64,000 nt of DNA. It comes from Gemmataceae bacterium (GTDB taxonomy: Bacteria; Planctomycetota; Planctomycetia; Gemmatales; Gemmataceae). Shown here piece after piece: positions 26,777 through 35,121 of this stretch. A program made the position numbers and the translations under genes. The stretch's first letter is position 1; each line of letters starts with the position of its first letter. The notes under the pieces were generated by a model. The model was not told the origin of the DNA, did no database searches, and saw only the letters and a program-made list of their open reading frames with translations. The stretch is from contig JAHBXO010000018.1 of the NCBI GenBank assembly GCA_019636445.1, positions 1 to 64,000 on the forward strand. Reading direction: 5' to 3'.

Positions 26777-26914
26777 ATGTTCGCCACGCCACGCCACGCC
26801 ACGCCACGCCACGCCACGCCACGCCACGCCACGCCACGCCACGCCACGCCACGCCACGCCACGCCACGCCACGCCACGTCACGCCACGTCACGCCACGCT
26901 TGAAGTGTCACTAA
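26777..26914 (+). CDS. Short ORF translated through the pentanucleotide array (speculative)
   Basis: An ATG at 26777 has GGAG 6 bases upstream and opens a 45-codon frame that runs through the (ACGCC)n array as Thr-Pro-Arg-His-Ala repeats. It stops at 26914, a few bases past the GTG start of the secreted protein. It may be a leader that couples translation to that gene. A loss of one unit or gain of two would instead fuse this start in frame to the secreted protein. It may equally be untranslated. Confidence 0.3.
   Translation: MFATPRHATPRHATPRHATPRHATPRHATPRHATSRHVTPRLKCH
26786..26900 (+). repeat. Pentanucleotide microsatellite (ACGCC)n
   Basis: Eighteen perfect tandem ACGCC units (26786-26875) are followed by five units of which three carry one substitution (ACGTC, ACGTC, ACGCT). 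The array is open in all three plus frames as repeats of Thr-Pro-Arg-His-Ala. Because five is not a multiple of three, every unit gained or lost shifts frame. It lies between the start of the GNAT gene and a small secreted protein. Confidence 0.95.
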
Positions 26915-27354
26915 CGAAATCAATCATTGCAATCGCGGCAATCGCACTCTTCTTTACGTCCAATTCGATCGCTCATGCGCAAGTTGCGATCAGTGCGAAC
27001 GCACCAGTAACGCAATTAGTCGCACCACCACCACCTCAGCCAAGCTACCACGAATGGAAGGGGACTGGAAGCGTCACCAACTTGCCAAATGGAACGGTTC
27101 AGGTTACTGTCACGGTCACTTTCCAGAAACAGACAGGCGGACAAGGAGCCTGGTCCGACGTGGCTGGCGTCGTTCAGACCGGTGGCCCTACGAATAATAC
27201 GTACAACTACGACACGGGGTTTCATACATTTACACCCGCGCCGGCGTCTGGCGACAAATACCGAATTTATGTCACCTGCAGTTATGTTGTTGGTATGGGG
27301 CCAACAACACAAGGTCCAACCACGACGTCTTCGACGATCACGCCAATACCGTAA
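26905..27354 (+). CDS. Small secreted protein downstream of the microsatellite
   Basis: A 149-residue protein if started at GTG 26905. The N-terminus [18 protein letters not shown] with SIAHAQ gives a strong signal peptide. The mature part is short, Thr/Pro/Gly-rich and beta-like ([34 protein letters not shown]). No family is recognised. No ribosome site precedes the GTG; translation may depend on the upstream ORF that runs through the repeat array and ends just after this start. Base composition is well below the GC of surrounding genes and fits the next gene downstream. Confidence 0.6.
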   Translation: MSLTKSIIAIAAIALFFTSNSIAHAQVAISANAPVTQLVAPPPPQPSYHEWKGTGSVTNLPNGTVQVTVTVTFQKQTGGQGAWSDVAGVVQTGGPTNNTYNYDTGFHTFTPAPASGDKYRIYVTCSYVVGMGPTTQGPTTTSSTITPIP

Positions 27355-27449
27355 TGAATTAGGATTATCTGCATCGATAACAAGTCGCGAAATATACTGT
27401 GTCCAATCTGTATCGGGCAATGGCGACTCGCTTGCAAATGGAGGATATC

Positions 27450-28349
27450 ATGAGTCCAATGAGTCAGGCCCGAAATGGGTTCACTTTGCTAGAATTGCTT
27501 GTTGCGATCGCAATCTTCGCTGTTCTGCTTGGGATCCTGCTTCCAGCGGTTCAATCGGTTCGTGATGATGCCGCACGTATGCAAAGCATTAATAACCTGA
27601 GACAAATGATAATCGGAACGCATCAATATGCTAGCGAGCATGATGGCACGATAAAGAATGTTGCTAATTCAACAGAATACGCCAGGCCATCTGGGTTCTT
27701 CAAGAATCATTCAATATTTGTCGTTATCGCGCCCTATGCATACGATCCCAACGTTTGGAAACGAAAATCGGATTCCACGGACCCGCTGGACACGGTGTCC
27801 CCCACGATTCCTATTTATCTCAGTCCTGGTGATCCTTCGATCAACTTTGATCCACGATTGAGTTTCGTACGGGCGAAGTGCAGCTATGCTGTGAATCTGA
27901 CCGCGATGGATGGGTATTTGTCGATGAGCGCATCGCTGCGCGACGGTTTGAGCAATACGATTGCGTTCGCCGAGAAGCATTTTGCCTCTGCCGATCCAGC
28001 GTCTACGGGCGCACAGACATACGGTACTTACGATGCAGTATTCGGCCCACTTCATCAGGATGAGGTGTATGGTCGGCGATGTGCTAGTTTCGCTGATAAA
28101 CGATGGGGTGACGTGTTGCCCGTGATTGGAGCGGATGGCAAGTCCACCGTCCCGTCAATTCCAGGAAAAACGTTCCAATACCGGCCGCGAGTTCCCGAAG
28201 TGGATCCGCACATTGTTCAGACACAGTTCAGGGCGGGGCTTCCCGTCGCTATGTATGATGGGAGTTGTCGGACGGTATCAAGAACAATTCATGAGGTCGT
28301 TTTCTGGTCCATGGTGACACCGTCTGGTGGTGAATCGGTTCGAGAATGA
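27450..28349 (+). CDS. Divergent DUF1559-like pseudopilin protein
   Basis: A 299-residue protein with the prepilin-like start MSPMSQARNGFTLLELLV and the core helix (LLGILLPAVQSVRDDAARMQ, NNLRQMIIGTHQYASEHDG). GLSNTIAFAEKHF matches the DUF1559 middle motif. At the C-terminus, where H-X9-DG is expected, it reads AGLPVAMYDGSCRTVS: the DG is kept but the His/Pro/Gly part is missing. GGAGG lies just before the ATG at 27450, so the upstream in-frame start is rejected. GC is much lower than in the DUF1559 gene at 24008, which suggests separate origin. It converges on the lipoprotein gene with 1 base between stops. Confidence 0.83.
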   Translation: MSPMSQARNGFTLLELLVAIAIFAVLLGILLPAVQSVRDDAARMQSINNLRQMIIGTHQYASEHDGTIKNVANSTEYARPSGFFKNHSIFVVIAPYAYDPNVWKRKSDSTDPLDTVSPTIPIYLSPGDPSINFDPRLSFVRAKCSYAVNLTAMDGYLSMSASLRDGLSNTIAFAEKHFASADPASTGAQTYGTYDAVFGPLHQDEVYGRRCASFADKRWGDVLPVIGADGKSTVPSIPGKTFQYRPRVPEVDPHIVQTQFRAGLPVAMYDGSCRTVSRTIHEVVFWSMVTPSGGESVRE

Positions 28350-28350
28350 C

Positions 28351-29136
28351 TTACGAAAGCACCAGCAACCCCACGAGGACGACGGCGGCGCCGGCGCCGA
28401 GGCCGAGCCAGAGCGTGAGGTAGCCCTTCGTCCACTGATCGAGGCGGAGGAAGCCGTAGAGCGCCGCCACGAGCGCGAACGCCAGCGCCGCGACGCGGAA
28501 GGCGTCCGTCACGCGTTCGGCCGAGCGTAGCTTCTGCACGTGATCCTCGCTCAGTTCGAGGTCGATCTCCACCCAGCGCACGTTCGCGTTGAGGTTGTTC
28601 GCCCGGATGGCCGACTTCTCCTCCTCGGACGGCAGGATCTCGCGAGGTTCCCCCTTCAGGTAGTTCGTGCGCATCGTGACCATCGACGGACGCGTGTGGA
28701 TCGGCGGATCGAGTTGTTCCAGTTGCTTCATCAACTCGATGCGCGCGACGTTCAGGGCGTCGGCGAGCGCCAGTTCCTTGGTCCGGTGCGGGTCCTTGCT
28801 GCGGATGCCGAGAAGGCGCACGGTCGGGGGCGCGGGCGATCCCTTGGCGGCGAATCGTTCGGCGGCGGCCGTTTCAAAGGCAATTTTGTCTTCGACCTTT
28901 TTCATGATGGCCGGGAGATTGCGCACCCCGGGGCCGTCGCCGTTTGGTCCGGCGACGATGACGATCGGGCCGGCGGGCGTCTCGGGCGGCGCGGGGGGTT
29001 CCGGCGACGGCGGCGGAGCGGGGGCCTCGCTCTTCTTCGCGGGCTTGGGCGGCCGGGGCTTCGATTCCCCCTGGCAGCCGGCGAGGCCGAACGCGAGTAC
29101 CGCGACCAGGAGGCCGACCGCTTTCGTGAGTTTCAT
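28351..29136 (-). CDS. Lipoprotein with C-terminal membrane helices
   Basis: A 261-residue protein. MKLTKAVGLLVAVLAFGLAGC is a lipoprotein signal peptide with lipobox LAGC. A Lys/Pro-rich linker follows (PRPPKPAKKSEAPAPPPSPE), then a soluble part with PTVRLLGIRSKDPHRTKE and REILPSEEEKSAI, and finally two hydrophobic segments (ALAFALVAALYGFLRL and LGLGAGAAVVLVGLLVLS). The ATG at 29136 places the signal peptide first and has GAGG 9 bases upstream. No enzyme motif is seen. It lies 48 bases after the kinase gene and may share its transcript. Confidence 0.72.
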   Translation of the reverse strand: MKLTKAVGLLVAVLAFGLAGCQGESKPRPPKPAKKSEAPAPPPSPEPPAPPETPAGPIVIVAGPNGDGPGVRNLPAIMKKVEDKIAFETAAAERFAAKGSPAPPTVRLLGIRSKDPHRTKELALADALNVARIELMKQLEQLDPPIHTRPSMVTMRTNYLKGEPREILPSEEEKSAIRANNLNANVRWVEIDLELSEDHVQKLRSAERVTDAFRVAALAFALVAALYGFLRLDQWTKGYLTLWLGLGAGAAVVLVGLLVLS

Positions 29137-29184
29137 GGGTAACGACCTCAAACTAGAACCCTGTCCCCTGTTCCTGTCCCCTTC

Positions 29185-30858
29185 TTAGCGAGACCGCCAG
29201 CGCAGCTTCTTGGCCGGCGGGGGCGGCGGCGGCACCCACGGGCTGACCCACTGCGCCGCGACGGTGGCGAATACGAGCGGCAGGATGCCGTATTCGAGGT
29301 TGCCCGCCTGCCACGGCCAGAGGAACGACAGCACCCCGCCCCAGAACGCCGCGACGAACGGCGGGAAGAGGCTGAAGCGTTCCTTGCGGTCCTTGGCGAC
29401 GGCGCGCCACCAGCGGGCGGCACCAAGGACGCACGCGAAGTAGAGGGCATAACCCGAGAGCACGGGCACCGATTTCGGCGGAATGTTCATCCAACCGAAA
29501 AGGTACGCGTTGGCGTTCGGGTTCTCTTCGGGGAATTCGTCGAAGGTCGGGCCGATCCAACCTTCGAGCCAGAACGCGAGCAGGCCGACGAGCGCGCCGA
29601 GACCGGCGAAGCGGAGCCGTCGGCCCCACGAATCGCTCGTCTTGAATTTCGCCCGACCGGCGCCGAGCAGGACCGCCCACGCCAGCGCCAGCGATACGAG
29701 GCTCATCTTGCCGATGGTGGCCCAGTCGCCGGTGCGCGTGACGGCCATCCAGGGCAGGATGCCGCAGGCGACGACGATCGGTGCCTGCAGCATGCCGCCG
29801 AGCAGTTCGACGAGTCGATCGCGGAACGATTCCGAGGTGGCGGATGGTGGATCGACGGCGACCGGCTTCGCAACCGGGATCGTCTTCAGAGGCACTACCG
29901 GGGGAACTGGCGGTGCGGGCGGCGCGATCGGCATCGCCTTCGGCACCTCCGCCGCCACCGGGATCGCCGCGGCCGCCGTCACCGTCGCGCCTACCGATGC
30001 CGGCAACGGCGGCGGCACTTCCGTCGCCACGTGCATCCTCGCCACCGGCGGCGCGGGCGCCACCGGCTCGCTCGGATAGGCCAGGTCCACCGCCTTCGCC
30101 ATTTCCGTCATCGTCGCGAAGCGCTTCAGCGGGTTCTTGTCCAGCGCCTTGGCGATCACCGGGCGGAACGGCTCGGGCACCGCCGACAGGTCCGGCGATG
30201 CCGTCAGGTGCTTCATCAGGATTTCGCCGTCGCTCTCGCCGTCGAACGGCACCTTGCCGGTGAGCATCTCCTGGAGCATCACGCCGCAGGCGTAGATGTC
30301 GATCGACTTCGTGTAGTTGCCGCTCGAAATCTCCGGGGCCATGAAGTGGACGGTACCGACGGTGCGCGTCTGCTGCTTGTTGGTCTGGCTCATCGCCTTG
30401 CTGAGGCCGTAGTCGCCGACCTTGAGGCTGCCGTGTTCGAGGAAGATGTTCGCGGGCTTCAGGTCGCGGTGGACGACGCCGTGGTCGTGCAGGTAGGCCA
30501 CGGCGCGGGCGAGGTTTTGGAACCACTCGACGGCGAGGTTGACGGGCAGACCGTTCGGGTGCCGGTCCAGTACCTGGGCCATGCTCTCGCCGAGGACGTA
30601 CTCCATGACGAGCCATTTGTCGCCGTGGCTGTCTTCCTTGAGGTCGTAGATGTGGACGAGGTTCGGGTGCTTGAGGTTGAGGCAGTTGGCGACGCCGCGG
30701 AGTTCGATGTCGGAGCTGCCGCGCAGGAGCTTGAGGGCGACTTCCTTGCCGGAATCGCTGACGGCGAAGTAGACTTCGCCGAATCCGCCCTTGCCGACGC
30801 CGCGCTTGACGGTGTACCCCGCGAGGGGGCGTTCGCCCGATCGGTAGGTGAACCGCAT
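29185..30858 (-). CDS. Ser/Thr protein kinase with C-terminal membrane domain
   Basis: A 557-residue Hanks-type kinase. Gly loop VGKGGFGEVYFAV (about residues 21-33), ATP Lys in EVALKLL (about Lys43), catalytic loop VVHRDLKPANIFL (about residues 129-140), DYG at residues 149-151 in place of DFG, activation segment TVGTVHFMAPE, and SIDIYACGVMLQEMLTGK. A Pro/Ala/Val-rich linker (about residues 270-345) leads to five or so hydrophobic segments and a basic C-terminus. DYG is frequent in planctomycete kinases and should not abolish activity. GAGG lies 7 bases before the ATG. Targets unknown; the lipoprotein gene downstream is a candidate partner by position only. Confidence 0.92.
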   Translation of the reverse strand: MRFTYRSGERPLAGYTVKRGVGKGGFGEVYFAVSDSGKEVALKLLRGSSDIELRGVANCLNLKHPNLVHIYDLKEDSHGDKWLVMEYVLGESMAQVLDRHPNGLPVNLAVEWFQNLARAVAYLHDHGVVHRDLKPANIFLEHGSLKVGDYGLSKAMSQTNKQQTRTVGTVHFMAPEISSGNYTKSIDIYACGVMLQEMLTGKVPFDGESDGEILMKHLTASPDLSAVPEPFRPVIAKALDKNPLKRFATMTEMAKAVDLAYPSEPVAPAPPVARMHVATEVPPPLPASVGATVTAAAAIPVAAEVPKAMPIAPPAPPVPPVVPLKTIPVAKPVAVDPPSATSESFRDRLVELLGGMLQAPIVVACGILPWMAVTRTGDWATIGKMSLVSLALAWAVLLGAGRAKFKTSDSWGRRLRFAGLGALVGLLAFWLEGWIGPTFDEFPEENPNANAYLFGWMNIPPKSVPVLSGYALYFACVLGAARWWRAVAKDRKERFSLFPPFVAAFWGGVLSFLWPWQAGNLEYGILPLVFATVAAQWVSPWVPPPPPPAKKLRWRSR

Positions 30859-30949
30859 GGATGGCCTCGGGAACGGAGTGATTTCGTTGTACTATTCGTG
30901 CGCTGCGCGGGGGGATTTGAACCAAACGGTGGAAAGTCGCGCACGGGCA

Positions 30950-32158
30950 CTACTTCAGCCCCACACACACCAGCTTCGCTCCGTCCCGCGCGTACAGCCG
31001 GCCGTCGGCGAACGACGGGATCGCCCGCACTTTCTCGCCCAGGATCGTCGCGCGGCCGCGTTCCACGTACTTCTCCGCGTTCGCCTCGAAACCCACGAGT
31101 TCGCCCGACTCCGTCACGGCCAGGAACGCGCCGTCCACGCCGATGACGCCGGCGCAGCCGAAGCGCTCCCGGCTCCACTTCACGGCGCCCGTCTTCCACT
31201 CGATGCAGCGCAGCCGGCCGGTGTTGAAGTCCGCGCGGCCGTCGGTGCCGAAGAGGTGATCGCCGGACCGCACCGGCGTCGCGTACTGGCACGACAAGGA
31301 CTTGTCGTTCGACCAGACTTCCTCGATCGACTTCCCGTCGCACTTCAGCAGGATCGCCCCGGTGCCGTAGGAGGACGTGAGGAAGATGTGCCCGTCCAGC
31401 ACGATCGGCACGGACGCGTTCACGGACGCGTCGATGCGCGAGCGCCACGCCAGGTCGAAGAGCTTCGCGCCGGTATCGGCCGCGACGCCGAGCAGGCCGG
31501 CGCGCGTGAACGCCAGCACGACGCTCCGTTCGCCGAACTTCGCCACCACCGGCGACGAATAACTCGCCGCGTCGTCGCCGACCTTCCACGCTTCCTTCCC
31601 GCTCGCGAGGTCGAACGCCACGAGGCACGCCCCCTTGCCCCCCACGTTCACGATCACTTTTCCATCAACGATCACCGGCGAACTTGCCACGCCGAAGAAG
31701 CCCTTGTCGGCCCCATATTCCTTCAGCACGTTCCGATGCCAGCGCTTCGCTCCCGTGCGCAGTTCCACCACGTGCAGGTCGCCGTTCGCGCCCAGAATGC
31801 ACACGCCGTCCGTCCCCACCGTCGGCGTGGCGCGCGGGCCGTCGTCGAAGCCGAAATCGTCCCGGTACTTCGCCGGGTATGCGAATTTCCAAACACGTTC
31901 CCCGCTGGCTGCGTCGAGCGCTTCCAGAATGTCCTCGTCGTCGACGCGATGGAACAGGAACGCCTTCCCGCCCGCCACCGGCACGCCGGCCCAGCCGTGG
32001 CCGATCGACTTCGACCACGCCACCGCCGGCGGCTTCGCGCTCCAGTCCCAGCGCAGTTTCGTCTCGGTCGAGCGGCCGTCGCGATTCGGGCCGAGGATCT
32101 GCGGCCAGTCGGCGGCCAGCAAGAGCGGCAAGGCGAGCGCGGCGAAGATTCTCGGCAT
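30950..32158 (-). CDS. PQQ-binding-like beta-propeller protein
   Basis: A 402-residue protein with a short signal peptide (MPRIFAALALPLLLAADWPQ) and repeated blade motifs typical of PQQ-like propellers: ALDAASGERVWKFAYP, VELRTGAKRWHRN, AFDLASGKEAWKVGDD and CIEWKTGAVKWSRE. DWPQILGPNRDGRSTET at the N-terminus is the usual opening of planctomycete members. Such proteins are secreted and often of unknown ligand; cofactor-binding dehydrogenase residues are not evident. It diverges from the double-GNAT gene, sharing an 85-base promoter gap. Confidence 0.88.
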   Translation of the reverse strand: MPRIFAALALPLLLAADWPQILGPNRDGRSTETKLRWDWSAKPPAVAWSKSIGHGWAGVPVAGGKAFLFHRVDDEDILEALDAASGERVWKFAYPAKYRDDFGFDDGPRATPTVGTDGVCILGANGDLHVVELRTGAKRWHRNVLKEYGADKGFFGVASSPVIVDGKVIVNVGGKGACLVAFDLASGKEAWKVGDDAASYSSPVVAKFGERSVVLAFTRAGLLGVAADTGAKLFDLAWRSRIDASVNASVPIVLDGHIFLTSSYGTGAILLKCDGKSIEEVWSNDKSLSCQYATPVRSGDHLFGTDGRADFNTGRLRCIEWKTGAVKWSRERFGCAGVIGVDGAFLAVTESGELVGFEANAEKYVERGRATILGEKVRAIPSFADGRLYARDGAKLVCVGLK

Positions 32159-32206
32159 GGCGGTGGCATCGGCGAGGGAAGGAAGTCGAAAACCCGGCGA
32201 TTCGCT

Positions 32207-32212
32207 TATACT
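32207..32212 (+). promoter_or_regulatory. Possible -10 element for the double-GNAT gene
   Basis: TATACT sits 31 bases before the GTG at 32244, with a ribosome site (GAGG) at 32233-32236 between them. No clear -35 is seen. Confidence 0.4.
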
Positions 32213-32243
32213 ATGGGTAGATGATGCCGTTCGAGGCCGCCCC

Positions 32244-33221
32244 GTGATCGTCTACCGCGCCTACCGCAATACCGATCCGCCGGGCCTGGCCGACGTCTGG
32301 AACGAATCCGCCACCGCGCGCGGCGCCATTCCCATCCGCAACCCGGCGCTCCTCGAACGCTGGATGTTCAGCAAGCCGTACTTCGAAGCCAACTCCCTCA
32401 TCGTCGCCGAAGACGTGGCCGACTCCGGCGAACGCAAGATTGTCGGCTTCTCGCTCGCCGCCTTCGCTCCGAACGAGGAGGAAACGCGGCTCGATCCGAC
32501 CTGTGGCGTCATCTGCTGCGTACTGGTGCGGCCCAGCCACCGCAAGCAGGGCATCGGCCGCGAACTGCTGAAGCGTGCCGAGGCCTACCTCGCCGACGGC
32601 GGCGCCGTCCACATCGTCTTCGGTTCGCAGTGGCCCGTGAACCCGCACCTGTTCGGACTCTACGGCGGCAGCAATTCCCCCGGCATCCTCGAAAGCGACG
32701 CCGACGCCAAACCTTTCCTGGCGAAGTTCGGCTACACGCCGACGAACTCGGTGACGGTCTTCCAGCGGCAACTGGACCAGCCGATCCTCATGCTTGATAC
32801 CCGCGTGCCGTTGCTCCGTCGCCGCTACGATGTGCAACTCCTCAAGACCGCCTCCATCGCCTCGTGGTGGCAGGAGTGCCTCTGGAATACGCTCGAACCG
32901 GCCGAGTTCCGCGTCATCGACAAGCTCACCGGCGTGCCGGCCGCCCGCGCCATCGCCTGGGAACTGGAAGGCTTCGGCTGGCGCTGGAACGCTCCGTCCG
33001 CCGGCATCATCGACGTGCAGGTCCGCCCCGACCTTCGCAAGCAGGGCCTCGCCAAGATGCTCGTCTTCCACATCCTGAAGTTCCTGCAGGACCAGTTCTT
33101 CGGCATCGTGGAACTGCAAGTGCGCTCCGACGATGAAGCCGCCGTGGGCCTCTGCAAAAGTCTCGGTTTCGAACAAGTCGACATTGGCCACGTGTACGGC
33201 AAAGGATCAAGCCAAGACTGA
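32244..33221 (+). CDS. Double-domain GNAT acetyltransferase
   Basis: A 325-residue protein with two GNAT units. The first has the acetyl-CoA loop VLVRPSHRKQGIGRELLKR (about residues 92-110); the second has QVRPDLRKQGLAKMLVFH (about residues 256-273) followed by LQVRSDDEAAVGLCKSLGF. The central part, including LFGLYGGSNSPGIL, links them. The GTG at 32244 is chosen since GAGG precedes it by 7 bases; the frame upstream is out of the family. Both loops keep the R/Q-x-x-G-x-G/A pattern, so both may bind acetyl-CoA. The acceptor is unknown. Confidence 0.85.
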   Translation: MIVYRAYRNTDPPGLADVWNESATARGAIPIRNPALLERWMFSKPYFEANSLIVAEDVADSGERKIVGFSLAAFAPNEEETRLDPTCGVICCVLVRPSHRKQGIGRELLKRAEAYLADGGAVHIVFGSQWPVNPHLFGLYGGSNSPGILESDADAKPFLAKFGYTPTNSVTVFQRQLDQPILMLDTRVPLLRRRYDVQLLKTASIASWWQECLWNTLEPAEFRVIDKLTGVPAARAIAWELEGFGWRWNAPSAGIIDVQVRPDLRKQGLAKMLVFHILKFLQDQFFGIVELQVRSDDEAAVGLCKSLGFEQVDIGHVYGKGSSQD

Positions 33222-33514
33222 GCCGCCAACCTTTGTACCGTCCGACAACGCCGTTTCGATCATCACTTGCGTATTGCGGTGTAAGAGTCTCTTTTACTGG
33301 AACGGGCACGCCGAGCTCCCGTACGATGAGGTCGGCCTCCGTCTCGCCGTCGAATTTTTGAGGTTTTACTCCGCGTTCCGCACTCCGCGTTCCGCACTCC
33401 GCGTTCCGCACTCCGCGTTCCGCACTCCGCGTTCCGCACTCCGCGTTCCGCACTCGGACGCCTCGCGGCTAAACATACAATCATCCCGTTCCCTTTCTCT
33501 CCCGGAGCGCCATC
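33222..33514. other. Intergenic region with 14-base tandem repeats
   Basis: No convincing gene is seen in this 293-base stretch. It contains six perfect 14-base units at 33371-33454 and, before them, a moderately AT-rich segment that could hold a promoter for the gene at 33515. A minus-strand open frame through the repeats exists but is rejected. Confidence 0.6.
33371..33454 (+). repeat. Tandem array of six 14-base units
   Basis: Six identical copies of CCGCGTTCCGCACT. Read on the minus strand, each unit is CGGAACG plus CGGAGTG, i.e. two diverged copies of the heptamer CGGAATG seen at 14738-14765. The array lies about 60 bases before the GTG of the gene at 33515. Confidence 0.92.
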
Positions 33515-34450
33515 GTGGAAGTCGTCGAATTTCGCGGCTGGAAGAACAACCTCAAGCTCGCCAACGGGCACGTCGAACTCGTCGTCACGCTCGACGTCGG
33601 GCCTCGCGTCATCGCGTACCGGCTGCCGGGCGGGTTCAACGTCATGAAGAACTACGACTCCATGATGGGCGGCACCGGCGAAGCCGAGTGGCAGATTCGC
33701 GGCGGACACCGATTCTGGCTCGCGCCCGAAGACCTCACCCGCACCTACTTCGCCGACAACCGGCCCGTGAAGTGGGAACAGACCGGCCCGCACTCCGCGA
33801 AGTTCATGCCGCCACCGGAGACCGAATACGGCGTGCAGAAGACGATGGAGCTGAAACTTGGCCCGACCGGCACGAAAGTCGAAGTGATCCTCACCGTCAC
33901 GAACATCGGCAAGGAGCCGACCGATCTCGCGCCGTGGGGGCCGACCGTCATGGCCCCCGGCGGCGTCGAGGTGATCCCGCTGCCGGCGAAGTATGACCAC
34001 CCCGGCCACCCGAAGCGCGCCAAGTCCCCGGCCGACTTCGCGCCGAACCAGGAACTGATCCTCTGGCCCTACTTCGACTTCGCCGACACCCGCTGGACCT
34101 TCGGCAAGAAGTACCTCTTCCTCCGCCAGGACGTGAACAAGGGGCCGACGAAGATCGGCCTCGCCCACCGCGAGGGTTGGGTCGGCTACGTCAACTCCGG
34201 CACGCTGTTCGTGAAGCGGTTCGACTACCGCGAGGGGGCCGTGTACCCCGACCGCGGCACGCGCTACCAGACCTTCAGCAACGAGGACATGCTCGAGATG
34301 GAAACCGTCGGCGAACTGGTGACACTCGCGCCGGGCAAGTCGGCGTCGCTCGTCGAGAGTTGGGAACTGTTCGGCAACGTCCCCGACGTGCGCACCGAGT
34401 GCGACGTGGACCGCGTTGTGCTGCCGCTCGTAAAGGACGGTGTGAAATGA
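33515..34450 (+). CDS. Galactose-mutarotase-like (DUF4380-like) protein
   Basis: A 311-residue cytoplasmic protein. GHVELVVTLDVGPRVIAYRL near residue 20 and RGGHRFWLAPED near residue 70 look like the opening of aldose-1-epimerase-like or DUF4380 beta-sandwich proteins, which bind sugars; this is inferred. The later WPYFDFADTRWTFGKKYLFL and YQTFSNEDMLEMETVGEL fit the same fold. No signal peptide. GTG start with GGAG 8 bases upstream. Its stop overlaps the ATG of the next gene (ATGA), so the two products are probably made together. Confidence 0.7.
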   Translation: MEVVEFRGWKNNLKLANGHVELVVTLDVGPRVIAYRLPGGFNVMKNYDSMMGGTGEAEWQIRGGHRFWLAPEDLTRTYFADNRPVKWEQTGPHSAKFMPPPETEYGVQKTMELKLGPTGTKVEVILTVTNIGKEPTDLAPWGPTVMAPGGVEVIPLPAKYDHPGHPKRAKSPADFAPNQELILWPYFDFADTRWTFGKKYLFLRQDVNKGPTKIGLAHREGWVGYVNSGTLFVKRFDYREGAVYPDRGTRYQTFSNEDMLEMETVGELVTLAPGKSASLVESWELFGNVPDVRTECDVDRVVLPLVKDGVK

Positions 34451-35121
34451 CCGCCGAAGAACTGGAAGCCGAAGGCTACCGCTTCGCGCGGCCGTGCGTC
34501 TTCTTGTGTGACAAGGGGCCGAAGGACCACCTCGCCGCCGTGTGGGGCGGGCCGGGGATCGTGCCGCCGCCCAAGAAGCAGCCGATGGACCGCCACTGGC
34601 TCTCGATCGATTGCGCCGCATTCAAGGAGTTCCTTCACAAGAACAAGTACAAGGTCGGCCCGACCGCCGGTGTACTCAGCGTCTACACAGACGGCGAAGG
34701 CGGCGGTGTCGCAGTCCATGACAAGAAAGCGACGCTGAAAGTCGACAAGAAGGCGAAAGCGCTCTACGCCCATCCGGGCCGGTCGCTGCCACCGCTGGAC
34801 GCGGTCTTTCAGCTCGGCTCGCCGGCCGTGCAGAAGTGGCTGAAGGCCAACAAGTGGAAGCCCGAGTGGCCCTTCAACAACAACTTCAAGGACAAGGCTC
34901 CCGCCCAGGCGTACGAGAAGCGCTACGCCGATCTCTGCCCACTCTACGGCAAGATCGAAGCCTACGCCGCGCTTGGCGGCTGGCACTTCCCCTGGCCCGA
35001 CGGCGACTGGACCGAACTCCGCGACCGCGGCCTGCTCGTCTGGACGTTCGAGGAGAGCGAACCGTGGATCGAAGTCTGGGCCGACGGCAAGGGTTTCGAA
35101 GTGAAGGAACGGATTACTTGA
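34447..35121 (+). CDS. Protein of unknown function, coupled to the mutarotase-like gene
   Basis: A 224-residue cytoplasmic protein, Trp- and Lys-rich, with segments AVWGGPGIVPPPKKQPMD, HWLSIDCAAF, WPFNNNFKDKAPAQAYE and LGGWHFPWPDGDW. I recognise no family or catalytic motif. The ATG overlaps the previous stop, and the 3' end overlaps the convergent MATE transporter gene by 8 bases. The coupling suggests work together with the sugar-binding-like partner, but nothing else supports this. Confidence 0.68.
   Translation: MTAEELEAEGYRFARPCVFLCDKGPKDHLAAVWGGPGIVPPPKKQPMDRHWLSIDCAAFKEFLHKNKYKVGPTAGVLSVYTDGEGGGVAVHDKKATLKVDKKAKALYAHPGRSLPPLDAVFQLGSPAVQKWLKANKWKPEWPFNNNFKDKAPAQAYEKRYADLCPLYGKIEAYAALGGWHFPWPDGDWTELRDRGLLVWTFEESEPWIEVWADGKGFEVKERIT

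Noticed and set aside
26663..26872. Minus-strand ORF of Gly-Val-Ala-Trp-Arg repeats
   Set aside because: Only the translated complement of the microsatellite; no ribosome site or unique sequence.
33007..33453. Minus-strand frame through the 14-base repeats
   Set aside because: Its start is the repeat itself and its end is antisense to the GNAT gene. A short non-repetitive middle (near 33290-33360) could be a relic but matches nothing I know.
33371..33454. Possible CRISPR array
   Set aside because: Units are contiguous, 14 bases long, with no spacers; no cas gene is present in the window.
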